NCBI GenBank assembly: GCA_026992705.1
Contig: JALWYT010000132.1
Location: 1 to 6,602 of the forward strand
Source: Thiotrichaceae bacterium
GTDB lineage: Bacteria > Pseudomonadota > Gammaproteobacteria > Thiotrichales > Thiotrichaceae
Length of the DNA: 6,602 nt
Reading direction: 5' to 3'
Notes under the pieces: generated by a model
The model's input: only the letters and a program-made list of their open reading frames with translations
The model's database searches: none
What the model was told of the DNA's origin: nothing
Shown: positions 1 through 6,301 of the stretch, in pieces
Layout of the letters: the number at the start of each line of letters is the position of its first letter
Numbering within the stretch: position 1 is the stretch's first letter
Translations under genes and position numbers: made by a program

Positions 1-1
1 G

Positions 2-385
2 CAGTTTGAAGACCCTTTTAATTACCAACTCAATATTGGTTCTGGCAGTGTTGGGGCGACTAAGCCTACTGTCGTTGATCTGGTAGAAACCTTTAATTAT
101 CTGATTGGTTTACGGCTTAAAACCATTGATGTTATTCGTGGCATTAAGGTTGTTACTGGCACAAATCCCAAGGATGAGGCGGTATTAATTATCTGGCGAA
201 AACTTAAAGCAGTGGACAATGCCACTTTAGAGACCTTTATGGATAAACAAGGTTACAATCCCGCCGATACTGAATTTGAGCATATTTATATAAATGGCGA
301 CCACACACTGGATGACCCTTTTTCCAAGGTCAAAATGACTGAAATTGAATTTAAACGCTTAATGTTTGATGTTAGTGACGTATAG
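2..385 (+). CDS. Type III-like site-specific DNA methyltransferase (Mod), C-terminal end, 5'-truncated by window
   Basis: This is the last 127 residues of an open frame that enters from the left edge and ends at TAG 383-385. The stretch VDLVETFNYLIGL, followed by a GIKVVTGT...AVLIIWR segment, an 'IYINGD' motif and a final 'FKRLMFD', matches from memory the C-terminal part of adenine/cytosine-N4 type methyltransferases encoded beside type III-like helicase-nucleases. The catalytic motifs (FxGxG and the D/NPPY-type motif) lie outside the window, so the modified base and the target cannot be read. The role inferred from the family is to methylate the recognition sequence and to supply target specificity to the adjacent Res-like protein. 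The next gene starts 12 bases after the stop, so the two are almost surely co-transcribed. A stand-alone or BREX-type methylase is less likely, given the partner gene. Confidence 0.82.
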   Translation, partial: QFEDPFNYQLNIGSGSVGATKPTVVDLVETFNYLIGLRLKTIDVIRGIKVVTGTNPKDEAVLIIWRKLKAVDNATLETFMDKQGYNPADTEFEHIYINGDHTLDDPFSKVKMTEIEFKRLMFDVSDV

Positions 386-390
386 GGAGA
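385..390 (+). promoter_or_regulatory. Ribosome binding site of the res-like gene
   Basis: GGGAGA lies 7 bases before ATG 398 and overlaps the last base of the methyltransferase stop codon. It supports ATG 398 as the start and suggests that ribosomes finishing mod can reinitiate on res. Confidence 0.6.
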
Positions 391-397
391 ATCAAAC

Positions 398-3300
398 ATG
401 AGTCGTTTTGAAGATAAACTGGTACTCGGTCGCTGGATGTTGCATCAGTTCGGTGTTGAAAATCTGGAAATGCTGGGCAAGACACTTTCAGAAGACCGTT
501 TAATTGGCTTTGATGAGGGAAATAATACACTCTTCTTACACGAGCTAAAAATATGGATACCCGAAGAGAATCGAGCGGTTAATAACCATCTCTTACAGGA
601 ATATGATGATCATATTGTCAGCCATTGGCAAACCATTACAAAAAAACGAAATCACGCAGGCAATACGCTTTATCCACTTTATTTTCAGTATCTTGCCTTA
701 TTATTTACAGAACATTATCTGGATCGTTATTTTTCTGATCGTTCGGCTTTATGTGCTGATCTTAATGCGTATTTGGAGCAATTTAATCAAAAGCTGATTA
801 AAAAGCACCGCATTGAGCCATTTCAGGAGCAGGAGCTTAACAAGCTAGCTATATGGATTGCTACAGGTGGCGGCAAAACATTGATTATGCACTGTAATAT
901 TTTGCAGTTTGATCATTATCAAAAGAAAGCTAACAAACGGATAAGTATTGAAAATCAGATTTTATTGACGCCGAATGAAGGCTTGTCACTCCAGCATAAA
1001 CAAGAGCTGGATGCTTCTGATATGAGTGCAGAGCTTTTTGTCAAAGATGGTGGAAATCTATACTCTCGTTCATCTATCCAGATTATTGATATTCACAAAC
1101 TGCAAGAAACCTCGGGGGATAAAACCGTTGCAGTGGGTGAGTTTGAGTCCAATAATCTCGTATTAGTCGATGAAGGACATCGTGGAGCCAGTGGTAAAGA
1201 ATGGCTGTCAAGGCGTAACCAGCTTTGTGAAGAAGGCTTTTCCTTTGAGTATTCGGCAACCTTCGGGCAGGCAATTAAAGCAGCCAGTGGTACGGATGCC
1301 CCGACAACAGATAAACAGCGAGAATCATCCAATAAATATCATCTTATTCAGCAATACGCTAAGTGCATTTTGTTTGATTATTCCTATAAATTTTTTCATG
1401 GCGATGGTTATGGGAAAGATCATTTTATTCTTAACCTTAGTGATGTATGGAATGATGAACAAACACAACTTTATTTAACAGGCTGTATTTTAAGCTTCTA
1501 TCAGCAGAAAAAGCTGTATAAGGATCAGAAACAAACATTGGCAAATTATCTATTAGCTGATCCTCTCTGGGTATTTGTAGGGGGTAAGGTTATTGCCAAA
1601 GGCAGTACCAAAGGTGAGAAAAATACACTCTCTGATATTCAAACTATTATCCAGTTTCTTGCTCGTTTTATTACGAATACAGCGAATGAGTCCGTTGCTT
1701 TTATTGAGCTGTTTTTAAAGCAGGAAGATGATTTGCGAGACCGACATAACAAGGCTATTTTTAAGCACGCATTTGCTTATCTGCATAATCAGTGGCAAAC
1801 AGATCAGGCAAATTTGGTATTTGCGGATATATTGCGTTCTGTTTTTAATGCTCCTGCTAGCGGCTTATTGCATGTTGTTCATCTCAAGGGAAGCGGTGGC
1901 GAAGTTGGCTTGCGTGTCGGAGAAAATGACTGGTTTGGTGTCATTAATGTGGGGGATTCAACAGGGCTTATTAAGCTTTGTGAGGAGTCTGATATTAAGC
2001 ATGTCGTGGTCACTGATCAGAGCTTTTCTAACTCTTTGTTTCAAGGCATCAATAAAAAGGATTCTTTAATTAATTTATTGGTTGGAGCAAAGAAGTTTAC
2101 TGAAGGTTGGAGTTCATGGCGTGTGGCAACAATGGGCTTTATGAATGTTGGTCGTTCTGAGGGATCAGAAATCATTCAGCTCTTTGGTCGTGGTGTTCGC
2201 TTAAAAGGTTTGGGTTTTTCGTTAAAGCGTAGTAATCATTTAAAAGGCAGGAGCCACCCTAAATATATTGAGATTTTAGAAACACTTAATGTCTTTGGTA
2301 TTCGCTCTGATTATATGAAGGAATTTGAGGAGTACCTAGCTGAAGAAGGTGTGAGCGAAGATGGTACACAGATTATTACTTTACCTGTATTTAAACATTT
2401 AGAGCAAAAAGATTTAAAACTTATCCGCTTAAAACGTGATATTGAACCTTTTAAAAAAGCAAGAAAACCATTTTTAGAAGCACAAGCAAAAGCAATGCGG
2501 GGGCAGGTGATTTTAAATTGGTATCCCAAAATACAATCACGTCAATCGGGGCGTTCTCACACAGGGAAAAATGATGAAAAGTTAAATGAGAGTCATTTTT
2601 CTAACAAGCATCTTGCTTTTTTTGATTATGAGAAGATTTACTTTGCACTGGCTCAATATAAAAATGAAAAAGCTTGGTATAACTTACAATTAGATAGACA
2701 AACAATAAAAACTTTATTAGCTGATCCAAGCTGGTATTGCTTACAAATCCCTGCAAAACAACTTGAGATAAAAGATTTTGCTCGTATCGAAATGTGGCAG
2801 GAAATTGCTATTGCCTTGCTAAAAAAATATGCAGAACGCTATTATCACTTTCGCAAACAGGAGTATGAAAGCCCGCACCTTGAGTATTATCAGCTTAGTG
2901 AAAATGATGATAATTTTATTTCTGAATATAAAGCGACAATCAATCGAGATGAAGAGGAATGGATTAATAAAATCAGTGAATTAAAGAGTAAGCTGGAAGA
3001 TAAAAGTTTTCATGATTCATGGTCATTTGGCAATTTGCAGGCATTTGAGTTTTCACGCCACCTTTATCACCCACTGATCTATTTCAAGAATAATGAGGTC
3101 ATTAAATTATCGCCCGTTCCCTTAAACGAAGGTGAGCGAGATTTTGTTCAGGATTTAAGAGTATATTACCAAGATAATCAGTCATTCTTTGAAGATAAAA
3201 CAATTTATCTACTAAGAAACCAAAGCAAGGGGAAAGGGATTGGCTTTTTTGAAGCAGGAAACTTTTATCCTGATTTTATCTTATGGTTAATTGCAGATGG

Positions 3301-3625
3301 CAAGCAATATGTCTGCTTTATTGACCCCAAAGGCTTAACACATATCCGGGGCTTTAAAGACCCCAAAGTGCAGTTTGCAAAAGAAATCAAGAATATTGAA
3401 AAACGCTTGAATGATCCTGATGTGATACTGGATTCTTTCATTGTGTCAAACACTTATCAACGTGAAATTGATTGGTGGAGTGATGGTAATGACATCGAAA
3501 AGGATTTTTCTAGTCACCATGTACTTTTTCAAAAAGAAGACGATGCGTATATTGATAAGATATTTAGGACTATACTTCTAAATACTGAATTTTATCGTGA
3601 TTTATACTTGCAAACTCTCACTTAA
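398..3625 (+). CDS. Type III-like restriction enzyme Res subunit: SF2 DEAD/DEAH-family helicase with C-terminal PD-(D/E)xK nuclease
   Basis: A 1075-residue cytoplasmic protein with no signal peptide or membrane segment. Visible motifs are: a PFQ segment at 141-143 shortly before Walker A ATGGGKT (155-161, K160); motif II VDEGH (257-261), with Gly in place of the usual Ala or Pro; SAT motif III (286-288); FTEGW (567-571), near motif V; and motif VI QLFGRGVR (594-601). The C-terminal part carries YPDF (957-960, D959) followed by FIDPKG (974-979, D976, K978), which fits the core of a PD-(D/E)xK nuclease. Helicase plus C-terminal nuclease next to a methyltransferase is the type III Res layout, and at 1075 residues it is somewhat longer than classic Res proteins (about 970). 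By family, it would translocate on DNA using ATP and cut unmethylated DNA in complex with Mod. All motifs appear intact and there is no frameshift, so it is probably active. The start is set by GGGAGA 7 bases upstream. Target site and cleavage pattern cannot be inferred. Confidence 0.88.
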   Translation: MSRFEDKLVLGRWMLHQFGVENLEMLGKTLSEDRLIGFDEGNNTLFLHELKIWIPEENRAVNNHLLQEYDDHIVSHWQTITKKRNHAGNTLYPLYFQYLALLFTEHYLDRYFSDRSALCADLNAYLEQFNQKLIKKHRIEPFQEQELNKLAIWIATGGGKTLIMHCNILQFDHYQKKANKRISIENQILLTPNEGLSLQHKQELDASDMSAELFVKDGGNLYSRSSIQIIDIHKLQETSGDKTVAVGEFESNNLVLVDEGHRGASGKEWLSRRNQLCEEGFSFEYSATFGQAIKAASGTDAPTTDKQRESSNKYHLIQQYAKCILFDYSYKFFHGDGYGKDHFILNLSDVWNDEQTQLYLTGCILSFYQQKKLYKDQKQTLANYLLADPLWVFVGGKVIAKGSTKGEKNTLSDIQTIIQFLARFITNTANESVAFIELFLKQEDDLRDRHNKAIFKHAFAYLHNQWQTDQANLVFADILRSVFNAPASGLLHVVHLKGSGGEVGLRVGENDWFGVINVGDSTGLIKLCEESDIKHVVVTDQSFSNSLFQGINKKDSLINLLVGAKKFTEGWSSWRVATMGFMNVGRSEGSEIIQLFGRGVRLKGLGFSLKRSNHLKGRSHPKYIEILETLNVFGIRSDYMKEFEEYLAEEGVSEDGTQIITLPVFKHLEQKDLKLIRLKRDIEPFKKARKPFLEAQAKAMRGQVILNWYPKIQSRQSGRSHTGKNDEKLNESHFSNKHLAFFDYEKIYFALAQYKNEKAWYNLQLDRQTIKTLLADPSWYCLQIPAKQLEIKDFARIEMWQEIAIALLKKYAERYYHFRKQEYESPHLEYYQLSENDDNFISEYKATINRDEEEWINKISELKSKLEDKSFHDSWSFGNLQAFEFSRHLYHPLIYFKNNEVIKLSPVPLNEGERDFVQDLRVYYQDNQSFFEDKTIYLLRNQSKGKGIGFFEAGNFYPDFILWLIADGKQYVCFIDPKGLTHIRGFKDPKVQFAKEIKNIEKRLNDPDVILDSFIVSNTYQREIDWWSDGNDIEKDFSSHHVLFQKEDDAYIDKIFRTILLNTEFYRDLYLQTLT

Positions 3626-3649
3626 AGGTGCTTTTTTCTTTCAAGTGAG
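3617..3649. terminator. Imperfect hairpin at the res 3' end, possible termination or 3'-end-stabilising structure
   Basis: CTCACTTAAAG (3617-3627) can pair with CTTT-C-AAGTGAG (3638-3649). This gives 11 base pairs with one bulged C at 3642 and a 10-base loop (3628-3637) rich in T. It includes the res stop codon TAA (3623-3625). No T-tract follows the stem on either strand, so it is not a standard intrinsic terminator. Its position where res converges with minus-strand genes suits a bidirectional 3'-end element, which is inference. Confidence 0.35.
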
Positions 3650-3919
3650 GCTATCCAATATTCAGGTTTTCAAAAACCAAAGTATTTAAACACTCGCTCT
3701 AAGTAGTTCCAGATTATTTGATGGAGCATGTAGTAAATGCTAATAATTGCGATGATGATAGTAAGTAGACTAGTAATTCAAGCATTAAAGGTGTTACTGT
3801 TCATGGGGCGTGAATTACCCCTTGCCGATGGGAATACATACTTTCGTATAAAGGGTTATTTGAAAATGTTGATTTAGAGCGGGTTTGAGGGTGGAAATTG
3901 ATGCTTTGGAATCTTGAAT
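3626..3919. other. Intergenic region between res and tRNA-Val, no intact gene
   Basis: No intact reading frame with a convincing start lies on either strand across these 294 bases. Apart from the 3' arm of the res-end hairpin, it contains small inverted repeats: 3665-3678 (6-bp arms, 2-base loop), GGGG/CCCC at 3805-3808 and 3818-3821, and 3838-3849. The last reads as a 4-bp stem with a GAAA loop on the minus strand. It also contains an interrupted small-peptide frame, listed separately. No integrase, transposase remnant or direct repeat is visible. Confidence 0.5.
3670..3804 (-). pseudogene. Possible small single-span membrane peptide gene interrupted by an in-frame TGA
   Basis: Reading from ATG 3804-3802, the frame gives MNSNTFNA, then TGA (3780-3778), then 35 further residues to TGA 3672-3670. 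The second part opens ITSLLTIIIAIISIYYM, a good hydrophobic membrane span, and continues HQIIWNYLERVFKYFGF, a basic and aromatic tail. This is a plausible layout for a small bacterial membrane protein. If the TGA was once TGG (Trp), the whole would be a 44-residue peptide. No ATG, GTG or TTG lies between the TGA and the membrane segment, so the hydrophobic part has no ordinary start. The only upstream SD-like AAGGGG (3823-3818) is 13 bases from the ATG, which is far, and it falls in a GGGG/CCCC hairpin. AT-rich DNA makes hydrophobic frames by chance, so this may not be a gene. I recognise no homologue. Confidence 0.22.
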
Positions 3920-3996
3920 TGGTAGGCACGAGTGGATTCGAACCACCGACCCCCACCATGTCAAGGTGGTGCTCTAACCAACTGAGCTACGTGCCT
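3920..3996 (-). tRNA. tRNA-Val (anticodon GAC)
   Basis: On the minus strand the gene folds into a full cloverleaf. The acceptor arm AGGCACG (3996 side) pairs with CGTGCCT. The D arm contains AGCTCAGTTGGTTAGAGC. The anticodon stem CCACC/GGTGG closes the loop TTGACAT with anticodon GAC (3962-3960). The T arm is GGTGG-TTCGAAT-CCACT. Discriminator A (3923) is followed by an encoded CCA (3922-3920), giving 77 bases in all, as is usual for gammaproteobacteria. It reads GUC and GUU valine codons. It lies 105 bases downstream of the membrane protein gene on the same strand and probably has its own promoter. The intact 3' end next to an R-M locus makes it a possible integration site. Confidence 0.97.
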
Positions 3997-4012
3997 GTAG
4001 AAGAGATTGCGA

Positions 4013-4041
4013 ATACTATAGTTTGTGTTTGTTTATGACAA
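4013..4041 (-). promoter_or_regulatory. Candidate sigma-70 promoter of tRNA-Val
   Basis: On the minus strand TTGTCA (4041-4036) matches a -35 box at 5 of 6 positions. It is followed after 15 bases by TATAGT (4020-4015), or after 17 bases by TAGTAT (4018-4013), as the -10 box. The tRNA 5' end is about 17-19 bases further on, which fits a short leader removed by RNase P. The spacer ambiguity and AT-rich context keep this tentative. Confidence 0.4.
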
Positions 4042-4101
4042 GGGTTTTTTTGATTTTTTGTAACTATTCTGTGTGTTGTATGTGGGGTGGTAAGTGGTTT
4101 A

Positions 4102-5121
4102 TTAATACGATTTTTTCTTAGTTGAGGGAAACATAAAATACACTACAAAAATACCTGATAATACTAAGCCTGCTAAGCTGATGAATAGCTCAATGCTTCG
4201 TTTGAGGATTTTTGTGCCACGTAGGGCGGATTTGCCGAGGAATTTCATAATGCCTTTGGTGTATTTGCCTTGTTTGCTGGCGAGTTTTTCGATGCGTCTT
4301 AGGTCATCAGCGGTTTCGACGTATTTTAATAAATAGATGGCATCACTGGTTGAGGTGAGTTTGCGGATATGGTTGGCTTGGTCGGCGAGTTCTGAGAGTG
4401 ATTTCATGGCTCTGGGGTTAAACGCTTGGCTGGCAGCACGTTTTATTCCGCGTAAATCACTGGCAGATTGGCTAAGGCGGATAAATTGATTCCAGTCGAA
4501 AGCTTTTTCGGCTCTGATAATTAATTCTTGGGTAAATCGACGGGATAATCTTCCCGTTTTGCTAGCAAGTTTTAAGACAGAGGTTCCAACTTTTACCGGT
4601 GCGGCTGTACCGCCTGAGCCGATGGTTGCAGCGGTTAAGCCAATGCCGATGCCAGATAGTGTGATAATAAGTTCATCGACTTCCTGCCCCGCTTGATGTT
4701 TTTGATATTCTTTGTACAAATCGCGGGCATCGCCAACGACAGTAAAATCCGCACCCACTGCACCTGCGATAGCGACGGTATTATTGCCTTTTCCTGAAAT
4801 AAATCCATCAACAAAGTCAGTGATATTCTTTTTGGTACGGTGTTCAAATGTATCTAATTTATCAATACGTTGGCGGTAACTTGCATAATCAAGCGGATAA
4901 GAAAAGTGATGGGCTAATTCCAGAGTATAACGGGCTTCATCTACGTCATCATTTTGAATTAATCGCTCAATCTCAGCCGTTAATTGAGTTGCCTGAATAT
5001 TATGCTTAAATTTCTCTTCGACATTACTAGGGACTTCTTCATACTCCCAATAATCAGCCAATTGTAATAAGCTATAAGTAAATGCAACAAGAGATATTAG
5101 TAGCCATAATATTCTAAACAA
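4102..5121 (-). CDS. Membrane protein of unknown function, co-transcribed with sucAB
   Basis: 339 residues; I do not recognise a named family. An N-terminal hydrophobic segment (about 2-20) is an uncleaved anchor or signal-like span. It is followed by a charged helical region (about 30-105), then two glycine/alanine-rich hydrophobic stretches (about 114-129 and 151-176) separated by GDARDLYKEY, then a basic helical region (180-308). A strong C-terminal membrane span (about 309-331) precedes a short lysine-rich tail (STKKKSY). The Gly/Ala hydrophobic pair recalls membrane-inserting hairpins, but a pore-forming role would be speculation. The start is TTG 5121-5119, chosen because AGAGGA lies 7 bases upstream and no nearby ATG exists in frame. 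The gene begins 14 bases after sucB ends, so it is the last visible gene of that operon. No clear terminator follows its stop (4104-4102). Confidence 0.8.
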   Translation of the reverse strand: MFRILWLLISLVAFTYSLLQLADYWEYEEVPSNVEEKFKHNIQATQLTAEIERLIQNDDVDEARYTLELAHHFSYPLDYASYRQRIDKLDTFEHRTKKNITDFVDGFISGKGNNTVAIAGAVGADFTVVGDARDLYKEYQKHQAGQEVDELIITLSGIGIGLTAATIGSGGTAAPVKVGTSVLKLASKTGRLSRRFTQELIIRAEKAFDWNQFIRLSQSASDLRGIKRAASQAFNPRAMKSLSELADQANHIRKLTSTSDAIYLLKYVETADDLRRIEKLASKQGKYTKGIMKFLGKSALRGTKILKRSIELFISLAGLVLSGIFVVYFMFPSTKKKSY

Positions 5122-5128
5122 TGTTTTA

Positions 5129-5134
5129 TCCTCT
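5129..5134 (-). promoter_or_regulatory. Ribosome binding site fixing the TTG start of the membrane protein
   Basis: AGAGGA (5134-5129, minus strand) sits in the 14-base gap after the sucB stop and 7 bases before TTG 5121. It is a strong Shine-Dalgarno match at ideal spacing and is the reason for accepting a non-ATG start. Confidence 0.65.
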
Positions 5135-5135
5135 G

Positions 5136-6299
5136 CTACAACTCCAATAATAAACTGGCTGGGTCTTCCAGTAATTCCTTGATTTTAATCAAAAAACTAA
5201 CGGCGGTTTTGCCATCAATCAAGCGATGATCATACGATAAGGCGAGATACATCATTGGGCGGATAGTGATTTTACCATTGATTACCACAGGGCGATCTTC
5301 AATTTTGTGCATCCCTAGTATGGCACTTTGTGGCAGATTGAGAATAGGGGTGGATAACATTGAGCCAAATACGCCACCATTGGAAATGGAAAATGTACCG
5401 CCTTTGAGTTCTTCAATATCGAGGCGATTATTTCTAGCTCGCTCGGCGTAATCGGCTATTTTTTTCTCAATTTCAGCATAGCTGAGTTGATCAACATCCT
5501 TAATCACAGGGACGACTAAACCGCGTTCTGTTGAAACTGCCACACCAATATCATAAAACCCTTGGTAAACAATTTCGTCGCCATCAATTCGTGCATTCAC
5601 TTCAGGGAAGCGTTTTAGGGCTTCGGTTGCTGCTTTGGCAAAAAATGACATAAAGCCAAGTTTAATGCCGTGTTTTTGCTGGAAACGCTGCTGATATTCT
5701 TGTCGTATACGTTTGATTTCACCTAAATCGACTTCATTAAAGGTCGTCAATATTGCCGCCGTTTGCTGGGCAGAAACTAAGCGTTCAGCAATACGTTGTC
5801 GAAGCCGAGTCATTGTAACTCGTTTAATCGGGCGATTATCTGTTGTTTGGAGCTTTTGAGAAGATGGCGTTACTGTTTGTGCCGTTGGCTTTTCTTCTTT
5901 GATATAAGGTTCAATATCTTCTTTTAAAATACGCCCTTTTTTCCCCGTGCCGTGAATATCGTGATAATCCAAATCATGTGCAGCAAGACTTTGACGCACG
6001 GATGGACTTATCGGTGGTTCATGCTCCTGTGGTGGAGTCGTTTTTGCAGGTGTTTCGGCTGGGGCTTCTTGCGGGATTAATTCAGCTAAGACTTGTTCGG
6101 CAAGCACCGTATCGCCTTGCTGATAACGGATATTGCTTAATATACCCTCAGCAGGGGAGGTCACTTCTAATACGACTTTGTCCGTTTCTAATTCTAATAA
6201 AGGTTCTTCGGCTTTGATGTAATCGCCTTCTTTTTTTAGCCATGATGCAATAACGGCATCGGCGACGGATTCAGGTAATTCTGGTACACGGATTTCCAT
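5136..6299 (-). CDS. sucB: Dihydrolipoamide succinyltransferase, E2 component of 2-oxoglutarate dehydrogenase
   Basis: 387 residues, close to the usual 400 or so. It transfers the succinyl group from lipoamide to CoA in the cytoplasmic 2-oxoglutarate dehydrogenase complex of the TCA cycle. Domains in order are: an N-terminal lipoyl domain (about 2-77) with lipoylation site ETDKVVLEV, K41; a Pro/Ala/Thr linker (about 78-95); a peripheral-subunit-binding domain (about 97-133, with HGTGKKGRILKEDI) that holds E1/E3; a second linker; and the acyltransferase domain (about 158-387). The active-site signature is SYDHRLIDG, with H358 and D362, and conserved ISNGGVFGS precedes it. All key residues are present. 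The gene starts two bases after sucA ends, with GGGA inside the sucA tail as its Shine-Dalgarno. The E1 upstream identifies it as the succinyl, not acetyl or branched-chain, enzyme. Confidence 0.96.
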   Translation of the reverse strand: MEIRVPELPESVADAVIASWLKKEGDYIKAEEPLLELETDKVVLEVTSPAEGILSNIRYQQGDTVLAEQVLAELIPQEAPAETPAKTTPPQEHEPPISPSVRQSLAAHDLDYHDIHGTGKKGRILKEDIEPYIKEEKPTAQTVTPSSQKLQTTDNRPIKRVTMTRLRQRIAERLVSAQQTAAILTTFNEVDLGEIKRIRQEYQQRFQQKHGIKLGFMSFFAKAATEALKRFPEVNARIDGDEIVYQGFYDIGVAVSTERGLVVPVIKDVDQLSYAEIEKKIADYAERARNNRLDIEELKGGTFSISNGGVFGSMLSTPILNLPQSAILGMHKIEDRPVVINGKITIRPMMYLALSYDHRLIDGKTAVSFLIKIKELLEDPASLLLEL

Positions 6300-6301
6300 G
6301 T

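Noticed and set aside
1..400. Simple-sequence repeat for phase variation of mod
   Set aside because: Phase-variable type III mod genes often carry tandem repeats, but none is seen in the part present here; the 5' part lies outside the window.
1083..1478. Several overlapping frames of 60-102 codons on both strands inside the res gene
   Set aside because: They lie wholly within a gene with clear helicase motifs, lack family features and have no convincing ribosome binding sites; they are reading-frame shadows.
1728..2069. 113-codon frame on the + strand, hydrophobic in places
   Set aside because: It overlaps the helicase C-terminal lobe of res in another frame, and its hydrophobic character follows from the T-rich codons read out of phase.
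3665..3678. Inverted repeat GGTTTT-CA-AAAACC as a terminator for res or the small frame
   Set aside because: The two-base loop is too short for a stable hairpin as written, the stem is AT-rich and no T-tract follows on either strand.
3626..3919. CRISPR array, IS remnant or retron-like RNA in the intergenic region
   Set aside because: No regularly spaced direct repeats, no terminal inverted repeats with target duplication, and no reverse transcriptase nearby.
4635..4847. 70-codon minus-strand frame inside the membrane protein gene
   Set aside because: Fully nested in the longer frame, no SD and no recognisable features.
5978..6217. 79-codon + strand frame opposite sucB
   Set aside because: Antisense to the lipoyl and linker region of a certain gene; its composition mirrors sucB codons.
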